64,000 bases of DNA from contig JBALWA010000009.1 in the NCBI GenBank assembly GCA_036960305.1, positions 1-64,000 on the forward strand, given 5' to 3'. Made by a program: the position numbers and the translations under genes. Shown in pieces: positions 43,180-51,751 of the stretch. The notes under the pieces are model-generated. The model did no database searches, had not been told where the DNA came from, and worked only from the letters and a program-made list of their open reading frames with translations. Position 1 is the stretch's first letter. Each line of letters starts with the position of its first letter. This DNA comes from JBALVT01 sp036960305. Lineage in GTDB: Bacteria; Pseudomonadota; Gammaproteobacteria; Pseudomonadales; Halieaceae.

Positions 43180-44182
43180 ATTCCAGGCGATAGACTCGCT
43201 TGGCCGTGCCACTGAACAGGGCCTCTTGCTCTGAATCACTGTAGCGCGATGCGATTTTCTTGAAAGCATTCCAAAGGATAGGGTAGGCAATTGATAGCTT
43301 ATCCACCGGAAAATTGCTCTCGAACATGCAACGATCGGGTCCAAAGCACTCTATCGTGTGGTGGTAGTAATCCGCCTGGGCATCGACAAACTCATCAGAA
43401 CTCGGCGGGGTTGCACGCCCCATCCAACCAAAGCCATTGTCTGGCATCGCCATTCCACCCAGCTTCGCTACGACATTGTCTTGTCGGGAGAGTGTCTGTA
43501 TGTCCTCCTGCCAACTTTTGAATATTTCCTGGCGCTGGCTGGCGTAAGGACCCACACCCAGAGGCGTGCCAAAATGGTCCAGGATCATCACCGTGTCAGG
43601 TGCAGCCTGAGAAAGCGCCAGAAACTCTTGATTTTGAAAGTGATAATGCCAGCTCTCATAGCTGAGCCCGGAGGCTCCCAGGGTTCTGACACCCGACTGA
43701 AATTGGGGGTTAGCATAAAGATCCCTTGGGGAATGTCCGGCTATCATCAGGTCAACATCGTCCGGGGCACAGGTCAGAGCATGGCGAATCCCCCGGAACC
43801 TGCCCTCTGCCGCCGCCACGTGTTCTGCCAATACCTCTGACAGTGCCTCGTGACGTAAGTCCGCGTGACCGACAATGGCCGCTATCACCGCACCGCCATC
43901 CAACTCACTGCGCCTGGCAAGTTCGACAAAGAATTCGGTTTCTCCCACTGGCTGTAAGTGTCGGGGGCCGGAAGTGCGATACTCTGCACCGCATTCGATA
44001 AAAACAGACTGCCGAATATTGTGGCCAGCGCCCGTGTCCAATCGAAAATCCTCCAGTAAATAGGGATCCAGACCGGCGTGACGCCACAGATGATGATGGG
44101 TGTCGATTATCTCCCGGGACGGATCAATAATGTCTTCCTGGTGGAGTTGTAGCCAGTCTGCATGTGAAGAAAATTCGGCCAT
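43178..44182 (-). CDS. Amidohydrolase 2 family TIM-barrel protein
   Basis: A 334-residue metal-dependent hydrolase/decarboxylase: IIDTHHHLWRHAG gives the HxH, MILDHFGTPLGV the later His, and FESNFPVDKLSI the Asp-containing end. The family includes lactonases and decarboxylases acting on aromatic or lactone intermediates. Last gene of the eight-gene minus-strand group; 21 bases after the Fe-ADH. Its stop overlaps the plus-strand terminator's T-run. Confidence 0.86.
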   Translation of the reverse strand: MAEFSSHADWLQLHQEDIIDPSREIIDTHHHLWRHAGLDPYLLEDFRLDTGAGHNIRQSVFIECGAEYRTSGPRHLQPVGETEFFVELARRSELDGGAVIAAIVGHADLRHEALSEVLAEHVAAAEGRFRGIRHALTCAPDDVDLMIAGHSPRDLYANPQFQSGVRTLGASGLSYESWHYHFQNQEFLALSQAAPDTVMILDHFGTPLGVGPYASQRQEIFKSWQEDIQTLSRQDNVVAKLGGMAMPDNGFGWMGRATPPSSDEFVDAQADYYHHTIECFGPDRCMFESNFPVDKLSIAYPILWNAFKKIASRYSDSEQEALFSGTAKRVYRLE

Positions 44183-44203
44183 CGTTTATATTCTCCTGAA
44201 AAG

Positions 44204-45373
44204 CTAAAGGTCTCCGCGCACCGCTCGCGAAAAGATGTCCGCATACTGAGCCTCGGTGAGCAGTATCGCGTTGGTCGCAGCCGTAGGGTCCTCAACGGCC
44301 ATCCGGGCTACCCGCTGTGTCCTGTCCAGATCAATACCGAGAGAAGCCAATGTAGGGGGGATGCCTATAGTTTCACGCAAGGCCAGCAACCAGTCCATGA
44401 AGCCTGAAAACGTCGACTGCGGCAGATCAAGATAGCGACCAAGCCGCTCTATACGCTCCTCAATCATGCCTTGATTAGCCACGAGGACATAGGGCATCAA
44501 TATGGCATTCAATAAACCGTGATGCGCATCGTAAAGTGCGCCCAGCGGGTGCGCCAAAGCGTGCATGGCACCCAGGCCCTTCTGGAAGGCGGTTGCCCCC
44601 ATCGACGAGGCGACAATCATCTGCATACGCGCAGTGACATCAGTGCCGTCGGCGACAGCCCGCGGCAGATACTCTTTGACCAGGCGTATACCTTCTACGG
44701 CAATGCCTTCAGCCATGGGGTGATAGCCTGAGGAACACAGCGCCTCAAGGTTATGGGACAAAGCGTCCATGCCAGTAGCGGCAGTTATGGACGGCGGCAG
44801 CCCTACTGTCAGCATCGGGTCAAGAATAACCTTTGAAGGCAATAATCTGGGATGGAAGATAATTTTCTTTTGCTGCCGTTGCTCATCCGTAATCAAGGCC
44901 GCTCGCCCTACCTCTGAACCCGTACCCGCCGTCGTCGGCACAGCAACAATAGGCGCTATGCCGGCCTCATCAATACTCAGCCAGTTATCACCCTGGTCCT
45001 CGAAATCCCACAGCGAGGCCTCTTGCCCGACCATCAGGGCGATAGCCTTGCCCGCATCCATGGCCGAACCACCACCAAAGGCGATGACCCCATCGTGGGC
45101 ACCGGCCCTGAAGCTTGTCACGCCATCAATGACATTTTGACCATTGGGATTGCCCTTGATATGACTGAACAAGCCAGGTTCAAGACCGGCAGAACGACAC
45201 AGTTCCAGTGCCGATTCGATCATCGGCAACAAGGCCAGCCCCGGATCTGTAACCAGTAGTGGCCTGCTTATCCCGAGGTTCAAACAGCATTCCGCCAGTT
45301 GTTCGATCGTACCGGCGCCCGCGATAATATTCGTGGGATAGTTCCAGTTCCCGCCAAGGCTGCTATCGCTCAT
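44204..45373 (-). CDS. Iron-containing alcohol dehydrogenase
   Basis: A 389-residue type III alcohol dehydrogenase. AFGGGSAMDAGKAIALM binds NAD; the metal ligands Asp and His are in GMDALSHNLEAL, and the others in HALAHPLGALYDAHHG. It would oxidise a primary alcohol or reduce an aldehyde/lactaldehyde-type substrate in the cytoplasm. GAGGG precedes the ATG. Positioned between the GS-like ligase and the amidohydrolase with gaps of only 30 and 21 bases, so all three are cotranscribed. Confidence 0.9.
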   Translation of the reverse strand: MSDSSLGGNWNYPTNIIAGAGTIEQLAECCLNLGISRPLLVTDPGLALLPMIESALELCRSAGLEPGLFSHIKGNPNGQNVIDGVTSFRAGAHDGVIAFGGGSAMDAGKAIALMVGQEASLWDFEDQGDNWLSIDEAGIAPIVAVPTTAGTGSEVGRAALITDEQRQQKKIIFHPRLLPSKVILDPMLTVGLPPSITAATGMDALSHNLEALCSSGYHPMAEGIAVEGIRLVKEYLPRAVADGTDVTARMQMIVASSMGATAFQKGLGAMHALAHPLGALYDAHHGLLNAILMPYVLVANQGMIEERIERLGRYLDLPQSTFSGFMDWLLALRETIGIPPTLASLGIDLDRTQRVARMAVEDPTAATNAILLTEAQYADIFSRAVRGDL

Positions 45374-45403
45374 AAGGCCCTCATGTCCACCGCTGATGCG
45401 GCA

Positions 45404-46789
45404 TCAGATAATTTCGAAATAGCGTTGCAGTTCCCAGTCGCTGACGTGTTTGTGATACTCCCTGCCCTCCCATTCCCGGGTCGTGGCGTAGTGCTCAACA
45501 AACGCATCGCCAAAGAGTGACCGGGCCGCCGCCGAATCTCGCAGTATCGCCGCAGCATCGCCAATATTATTGGGCAACTTCAGCTCCGGTGGATGTGCCT
45601 GTGCATAAGCATTGCCCGTTACCATTGCCGTCGGTTCCAATTCGTTTTCTATGCCGTAGAGGCCGGAAGCCAGGGCTGCAGCCAGTGCGATATAGGGATT
45701 GGCATCAGCTGAGCCCAATCTGAATTCAAGGCGTTGGGATTTTTCGCTCCCCGGGATAAGGCGCAGCGCGGTGGTTCGGTTTTCACAGCCCCAGGTCGCG
45801 TCGGTAGGCGCCCAAAAGCCCGGCACCATTCTCGAGTAGGCGTTGACTGTTTGCGCGTACATAACAAGTAACTGAGGCATCAGCCGCTGCTGTCCCGCAA
45901 GAAAGTGCCGCTGCAGCTTACTCATGCCCATAGGCTGGGAGGCATCATAGAAAGCCGACCCGCCGTCACGCCTGTTTCGCAAAGACATGTGAATATGGCC
46001 GGATTGCCCCGGATAGTCGTTGGACCACTTGGCCATAAAGGTGGCCATCATATCCCGGCGCTGGGCCCAAACCTTGATGAAGGTTTTAAATAGCGCCGCT
46101 TTGTCCGCTGCAGCAGCCGCGCTGTCCACCGTAATGGCCGCCTCCAGAACGCCTGGGCCTGTCTCGGTATGCAAGCTCTCAATAGGAAAATCCATAACCT
46201 GTGCCAGATCCAAAATTTCCTTATACAAATCTGAATGCGTTGAATTCCTCAGCATCGAATAGCCAAAGAAACCCGGCGTGATGGGCGTCAAATCACGGTA
46301 CCCCTTGGCGCGAATCGAATCCGGGGTTTCGTTGAAGAGGAAAAATTCGTATTCGAAGGCTGCATAGGCATCAAGACCCATGCCGGCAGCCTTATCCAGT
46401 ATCCGGGCAAGTAAATTTCGGGGGCATATTGCAGCAGCAGTCCCGGTAAAATCGCACAGGAAGAGCAACATGTCGTCTTCGAATGGAACACTGCGGCAGC
46501 TGTCAGGCAAAACCCGTACAGGCGCATCAGGATAGCCTGTTTGCCACCCGGTAAATTCGACGCCCGGGTTCTCATAGAGCTGATCGTTCGAATCCCAACC
46601 CAACACCACGTCACAGAATGCAAAGCCGTTTTCCAACGCGGAGAAAAACTTCTCTCTGCTCATATACTTGCCACGCATGATGCCGTCTATGTCGAACAGA
46701 CCCACTTTTACGTGCTCAAGCCCCCGTTCCTCAACGATGCGTTTGGCATCCTCAACGGTTTTTACTGATCTGGGATCAGTCATAGGCAT
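45404..46789 (-). CDS. Glutamine synthetase family ligase (gamma-glutamylamide type)
   Basis: A 461-residue GS-family enzyme with the ATP/metal residues: YAAFEYEFFLFNE, LHTETGPGVLEAAI, GQSGHIHMSLR and RLEFRLGSADANPYIALAAA. The N-terminal beta-grasp begins LFDIDGIMRGKYMSREKF. Position in a catabolic gene group and divergence from GlnA-type text suggest it adds glutamate to a substrate amine, as do PuuA or IpuC, rather than making glutamine. That is inference. Start at 46789 has a weak site; Met at 46783 is possible. Lies 68 bases after the MMPL gene. Confidence 0.86.
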   Translation of the reverse strand: MPMTDPRSVKTVEDAKRIVEERGLEHVKVGLFDIDGIMRGKYMSREKFFSALENGFAFCDVVLGWDSNDQLYENPGVEFTGWQTGYPDAPVRVLPDSCRSVPFEDDMLLFLCDFTGTAAAICPRNLLARILDKAAGMGLDAYAAFEYEFFLFNETPDSIRAKGYRDLTPITPGFFGYSMLRNSTHSDLYKEILDLAQVMDFPIESLHTETGPGVLEAAITVDSAAAAADKAALFKTFIKVWAQRRDMMATFMAKWSNDYPGQSGHIHMSLRNRRDGGSAFYDASQPMGMSKLQRHFLAGQQRLMPQLLVMYAQTVNAYSRMVPGFWAPTDATWGCENRTTALRLIPGSEKSQRLEFRLGSADANPYIALAAALASGLYGIENELEPTAMVTGNAYAQAHPPELKLPNNIGDAAAILRDSAAARSLFGDAFVEHYATTREWEGREYHKHVSDWELQRYFEII

Positions 46790-46857
46790 TGCTCTTATAT
46801 CAGGCTGATATAAAAGTGTACTCCAAAAACCGTCGTCTTATGAAGATCTATTCCGTA

Positions 46858-49233
46858 TCAAATACTCTCGGCAGCCACCGGTGCATCGTGATGCCTACCC
46901 AGCCCAAGGATATTGGCCAAGGCGGGCAGGAGTATCAAGGCACCTACCATGTTCCAGAAAAACATGAAGGTCAGCAGCAACCCCATATCCGCCTGAAACT
47001 TGATCGGGGAATAAATCCAGGTCGCTACACCCGCTGCCAGCGCCAAACCCGTGAACGCGACAGCGGTACCGCTGGACTTCAGCGCTTCAAAGTACGCCTG
47101 TTGCAAAGAACAATCCTGGCGCAGGTAATGCTGCAGCGCATTGTAGATGTAAATGCCGTAATCCACGCCTATACCCACACCGAGTGCAATGACAGGCAGC
47201 GTGGCAACCTTTACACCGATGCCCAGAAGGGTCATCAGGGCCTGGCCCAATATCGAGGTCAGCATCAGGGGTAGAATAATGCAGGCCGTGATACGCAACG
47301 AGCGGAACGTCAAGAGGCACAGTATGATCACAACTCCATAAACCCATGCCAGCATCTTGTACTGGGCATCGGCGATCACAATATTCGTGGCTGCTTCAAC
47401 ACCGGCGTTACCCGCGGCCAATAGGTAGCGTATTTGTTCATTGGAGTGCTCAGCGGAGAAGGCTTCTACCGCGTTGACAACACCCGTCAATGTGTCGGCC
47501 TTGTGATCTTCCAGGAACAGAATAATCGGTACCATCGAACAGTCTGTATTAAGCAGACTGCTGGGCACCCGACTCAAGGAATTATTCAATATGTAACGAT
47601 TACGGCTCACCGTATGCCACTTGGGGCTGCCCTCGTTCATGCCCATAATAACCAGCTTGGACACATCCACCAGCGACATCACCGACTGCACGCCAGGGAC
47701 CTGCGCCATGACCCCCTGGAAATAGTCGATGGATGATATGGTTTCAAAACGACCACATTGTTCTGGTTCAGTTTCGACCATCACCACAAACACGTCGGTA
47801 CTGCTGGAGTAGTTCTCACTGAGAAAGGCATTGTCCAGATTGTAACGTGCGTCAGGACGCAGTTCTGGCGCGCCAGGGTCCAGATCCCCGATCTTCTGCT
47901 GCTGCCCCAACATCAGTCCCGCACCTGCCAGTACGATGCTCACGGCGATAATCAGTTTAGACCGGCCAGGTAGTGCGCTACGAGAAATGATTAGCCAGTG
48001 ATAAAATCCGCTGCGGCTCTTACGGTCACGGTAACGATGGCAACCCGGACTGATTCCCAGAAAAGACAGGACGATAGGCAGCAAAATCAAGTTGGTAAAA
48101 ATCAAAATAGCGATACCGCTACTCGCCACCCAGGCCAATTCCTGTATAACAGGAATATCTATCACGCTCAGGGTAAAGAATCCCACACCGTCGCTTAGCA
48201 GCGCAATAAACCCAGGCTTGCTCAAGCGGACGAATGAAAACCAGGCCGCGTCTTTTTTGTCCATGCCATTGTGCGCATTGTAGCCAAAGCGATTAATGAG
48301 CTGGACTGAATGACTGATACCGACGGCAAAAATAAGAAAGGGCACCAGCATGCTGTAGGGATCAATGCCCATACCCAGGGTATGCAACATACCCAGCTGC
48401 CAGACCACCGCTATCGTAGAACACAGTAATGGGGCGAGCGTACACCAATAACAGCGACAGTAAATAAACAACATCACGGCCGTAATCAGGAAGGCAACAG
48501 CAAAAAATGCGCCCACCAGAACGGCCCCGTCTATCAGGTCACCGACCAATTTGGCAAAGCCGGTGATGTGAATTTTTATGGTATCGCTCTGGTATTTTTC
48601 GCGTATCTGCCGTTCGAGGTCCGCCGACAGTTGCTGGTAATCCAGTTTCTCCCCGGTTTCCGGGTCCACTTCAACCAGTGGCGCCAACACGATGGAAGAC
48701 TTGAAGTTATTCGACACTAATCGACCGATCTGGCCCGATTTCAAGGTATTGTTTCGCAAGGCCTCAAGGCTGGCCTCACCGCCGTTGTAGCCGTCGGGAA
48801 TAACAGAGCCACCCACAAAGCCCTCCTCTGTTACTTCCTGCCACCGCACATTGGGCGTCCAGAGTGACTGCAAACCGGAACGATCAACTCCCTTGACGTA
48901 GAAAACTTCATCGGTAATTTCTTGTAGTAGTTGTTGGAACTCCGCGGTGAAGATATCGCCCTCGGTGGTTTCAACCGTTATCCTGATCGAGTTACCCAGA
49001 CCCGAGAGATCTGCCTTATTCGCCAGGAAGTTGACAATATACGGGTGTGAGACCGGGACCATTTTCTCAAAGCTGGCATCGGGCTTCAGCTGGGCGGATT
49101 GAAAACCAAAAAATGCGGTCAAGCCAAGGAAAATACACAACAACAGTCCACGATTGGCAAAAATGATGTTGGCGATCGCGGGACGAATCTTCCCATCTTC
49201 GGCCTCAAGTAAGGCACTGCGCTCGCTATTCAT
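46858..49233 (-). CDS. MMPL/RND-type hydrophobe transporter
   Basis: A 791-residue inner-membrane permease with about 12 membrane segments in two repeated halves, each with a periplasmic loop (~residues 60-240 and 430-620). Typical text is FLIFAVGISHSVQLINRFGY in the first half and GVGIGVDYGIYIYNALQHYL in the second, where the GxxxD of helix 4/10 carries proton translocation. The MMPL/patched type moves lipids, hopanoids or polyketide lipids rather than small drugs. Start overlaps the YCF48 stop by 4 bases. Part of the DUF1302-DUF1329-YCF48-MMPL set. Confidence 0.9.
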   Translation of the reverse strand: MNSERSALLEAEDGKIRPAIANIIFANRGLLLCIFLGLTAFFGFQSAQLKPDASFEKMVPVSHPYIVNFLANKADLSGLGNSIRITVETTEGDIFTAEFQQLLQEITDEVFYVKGVDRSGLQSLWTPNVRWQEVTEEGFVGGSVIPDGYNGGEASLEALRNNTLKSGQIGRLVSNNFKSSIVLAPLVEVDPETGEKLDYQQLSADLERQIREKYQSDTIKIHITGFAKLVGDLIDGAVLVGAFFAVAFLITAVMLFIYCRCYWCTLAPLLCSTIAVVWQLGMLHTLGMGIDPYSMLVPFLIFAVGISHSVQLINRFGYNAHNGMDKKDAAWFSFVRLSKPGFIALLSDGVGFFTLSVIDIPVIQELAWVASSGIAILIFTNLILLPIVLSFLGISPGCHRYRDRKSRSGFYHWLIISRSALPGRSKLIIAVSIVLAGAGLMLGQQQKIGDLDPGAPELRPDARYNLDNAFLSENYSSSTDVFVVMVETEPEQCGRFETISSIDYFQGVMAQVPGVQSVMSLVDVSKLVIMGMNEGSPKWHTVSRNRYILNNSLSRVPSSLLNTDCSMVPIILFLEDHKADTLTGVVNAVEAFSAEHSNEQIRYLLAAGNAGVEAATNIVIADAQYKMLAWVYGVVIILCLLTFRSLRITACIILPLMLTSILGQALMTLLGIGVKVATLPVIALGVGIGVDYGIYIYNALQHYLRQDCSLQQAYFEALKSSGTAVAFTGLALAAGVATWIYSPIKFQADMGLLLTFMFFWNMVGALILLPALANILGLGRHHDAPVAAESI

Positions 49234-50351
49234 TGCACTGCACCAAAGGGCCGCTCAAGCCCCCCCATTCCAATGGCAAGCGTGCCAGACAGTTCATCAC
49301 CGGCAACAGCTGAGAGGGTGTTTCTGGCGCCGGTGATTCGTCCCTGAAAAACACGGCCGCTGTTAACACTACTTACAATCGCACCGGCCGCCCCAACCAA
49401 TACAATACTGTCGTCCCCAAGGCGTGTACCACCGTAAAGGCTGAGCTGCGGATCTTTCTCCACAACGACCTGTTCCCAACTGCGACCGGCATCTTCGCTG
49501 CGCAATATATTGCCGCGCAAGCCAAAGGCCAACACGGCTCGGTCTGCCGTGGTCACCAAACCAAACAAACTGCCATCATAACCCACATCCAGTTGCTCCC
49601 AGGTAACACCGTCATCTTGTGAGCGATAAAGCAAACCCGCCTCGCCACTGAGAAACAGTACGCCCGCCTCGTCTGCCGCCAGACTGTAGTAGTGGTAGCG
49701 ATCCGGATTATCAATCCCCGCAACCGATAGCGTCCAACTCTCGCCACCGTCCTCTGTGCGGTACATCATGCCGTAGGCCCCCACTGCAATACCGAAGCGT
49801 TCATCCCTGAACCAGACATCCAGAAAAGGATCTGCAGGGCCTGTCTCGGTTGCCTCCTGGGCATCCGCGATCGCAAAGATAGCGTCTTCCAATGCGTATT
49901 CCAACTCTTCCAATTCGTCTTGCCCCGCGGCTGCAACAGCCGATTCAAGCGCTGTTTTTTGTTGTCGGCTATAGTCCAGCCAGGCCCGGTTGGCTCGGTA
50001 TCCATCAAACTGCAAAGACCAGCTGAGCCCTCCATCCTCACTGTGCAGGATGGACCCGCTGTGCCCAACCGCCCAGGCCTTGCCCGAGGGCAGGCAGTAG
50101 ACCGCAGTCAACGTTTGGCTCACCGGCATTTCAGCCTGCTGGAAACGCGCTCCCGCATCTTCAGAATACAGCGCGAGCCCACGCTCTCCCACAGCCAGAT
50201 ACCGTGAGCCGCATTGTGCTATGTCCAGCAAGGGCATGGACTGCACCTCAGCCACTGGCAGTGCGGGCAAAAAGGTATAGTCTTCGGCCCAGGACGCAGT
50301 GGCGTACAGGCAGAAGACGGCAACAAGGCCCCGGGTCAGTTTCACAATCAT
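49230..50351 (-). CDS. Exported YCF48/BNR-like beta-propeller protein
   Basis: A 373-residue periplasmic protein with signal peptide (GLVAVFCLYATASWA). Repeats of the type SEDGGLSWSL, TEDGGESWTL, SQDDGVTWEQ and SEDAGRSWEQ are BNR/YCF48 blades of a six- or seven-bladed propeller. An unusual charged helical insertion (about residues 124-168, NRAWLDYSRQQ...LEELEYALEDAIF) interrupts the blades. It overlaps the MMPL start by 4 bases and likely acts as its periplasmic partner. Confidence 0.87.
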   Translation of the reverse strand: MIVKLTRGLVAVFCLYATASWAEDYTFLPALPVAEVQSMPLLDIAQCGSRYLAVGERGLALYSEDAGARFQQAEMPVSQTLTAVYCLPSGKAWAVGHSGSILHSEDGGLSWSLQFDGYRANRAWLDYSRQQKTALESAVAAAGQDELEELEYALEDAIFAIADAQEATETGPADPFLDVWFRDERFGIAVGAYGMMYRTEDGGESWTLSVAGIDNPDRYHYYSLAADEAGVLFLSGEAGLLYRSQDDGVTWEQLDVGYDGSLFGLVTTADRAVLAFGLRGNILRSEDAGRSWEQVVVEKDPQLSLYGGTRLGDDSIVLVGAAGAIVSSVNSGRVFQGRITGARNTLSAVAGDELSGTLAIGMGGLERPFGAVQ

Positions 50352-50360
50352 AGCCTCTGT

Positions 50361-51725
50361 TTATCGGCGACCGGCGCGGCGCAGTGCTGAAGGAGTAAAG
50401 TCCTCAAACTTGCCCAAATAGTCGAAGTCATAGGGATAACCCTTTTCTTCATTGTCCAGACCCAGTACCAGGTAACGACCAGAGTTAAGGTCATGCAGCG
50501 CTTCGGCCGACAACCAGGGCACTGAAACCTGATAGTGGAAGACCATATGCCCTTCCTTCAATTTCCAAAGCTCACCGCGACCATCGTAGTGGTCGACAAC
50601 GGCGATCTGCCAGGTATCCTCATCGACATAGAAGGTCCGCTGGGCATAGATATGGCGTGCGACCTCTTTCAGCTTGGCCTGTACTTCCCACACCCTGTGC
50701 AGCTCGTAACGTAGGTAATCGGGGTTCATATGCCCGGACTTGATGATATCCTTGTACTTCAGATCACCACGGCGCAGTGGATAGGCATTGTAGGGAATAT
50801 ACAATTCTTTCTTGCCTAACAATTCCCAGTTGTAGCGGTCCGGCGCACCGTTATATAAATCCAGATCATCGGCAGTTCGAAGTCCATCAGAGGCTGTTCC
50901 CGGTCCGTCATACGCGATATTGGGGGCGCGCCTGACTCTGCGCTGCCCTGCGTTATAGACCCAGGCGGCGCGTGGTTCTGCAATCTGGTCCAGGTTCTCG
51001 TGCACCAACAGTACATCGCCTTCCAGTCGGGCCGGGGCGAGGATTCTCTGCAAGAACACCATTAAACGGTTGGGATAGGGGTTATCCGGCACCCGGTTGG
51101 CAAACATCGCCAGTTCCTCAAACAACACCGGAGAAAAATTTCCATTGGCCTGTACAGGCGCCTGAATATAGCGGCGCTTCAACCCCAGAGCCGTGCGATA
51201 CCGGGAAATATGGTTCCAGATAACTTCAAGGCCATCATTGGGTACGGGGAAGGGCACCGCCGCACGAAAGTCAATAATGCCGTTACCACCTTCCAGCAGC
51301 GCTGTTTTTGTAGCATATTCCTTGATCAGCTGGTATTCACTCTCGGGTAACTTGGCGCTTCGGCGAGTGGGATAGACCGGCATTTGATACGTATCGGGAT
51401 AGCGTTTGAACATCGCCTGCTGACCCGCTGATAGATTGCCCTTGTATTGATCTACATTCTCAGCGGTTATGGTAAACAGGGGCTTATCGGCGGCGAAAGG
51501 GTCCACCAGTCGCTTACCGACTTCGTAGCCAGCTGGATTCTCCTTCAGCCCCCCGGTCCATTCCGGGATGGTGCCTTCCGCGTTCCCCATCCGTTGGGCG
51601 CCCACCGGGGTTAACGTGTCGCCCCCGAGTGCCGCAGCCTGCTCGGGACTGGTCTTGGCAGAAACACCCAGGGCGTTGATACCCAGCGCGACAGCAACCA
51701 TCACGTTCAGAACATTTTTTGACAT
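50361..51725 (-). CDS. DUF1329 family periplasmic protein (LolB-like fold)
   Basis: A 454-residue protein with a signal peptide (SKNVLNVMVAVALGINALGVSA). The mature start TPVGAQRMGNAEGTIPEWTGG (split by the window of family text), then WNHISRYRTALGLKRRY and AQRTFYVDEDTWQIAVVDHY are typical of DUF1329. Related structures resemble LolA/LolB, which carry lipids across the periplasm, so a lipid shuttle is likely. I use ATG 51725, with AGGAG eight bases upstream, over the frame opening at 51752. It lies nine bases before the YCF48 gene and just after the DUF1302 gene. Confidence 0.88.
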   Translation of the reverse strand: MSKNVLNVMVAVALGINALGVSAKTSPEQAAALGGDTLTPVGAQRMGNAEGTIPEWTGGLKENPAGYEVGKRLVDPFAADKPLFTITAENVDQYKGNLSAGQQAMFKRYPDTYQMPVYPTRRSAKLPESEYQLIKEYATKTALLEGGNGIIDFRAAVPFPVPNDGLEVIWNHISRYRTALGLKRRYIQAPVQANGNFSPVLFEELAMFANRVPDNPYPNRLMVFLQRILAPARLEGDVLLVHENLDQIAEPRAAWVYNAGQRRVRRAPNIAYDGPGTASDGLRTADDLDLYNGAPDRYNWELLGKKELYIPYNAYPLRRGDLKYKDIIKSGHMNPDYLRYELHRVWEVQAKLKEVARHIYAQRTFYVDEDTWQIAVVDHYDGRGELWKLKEGHMVFHYQVSVPWLSAEALHDLNSGRYLVLGLDNEEKGYPYDFDYLGKFEDFTPSALRRAGRR

Positions 51726-51751
51726 AGTTTTACTCCTGCTTGTATTGCACA

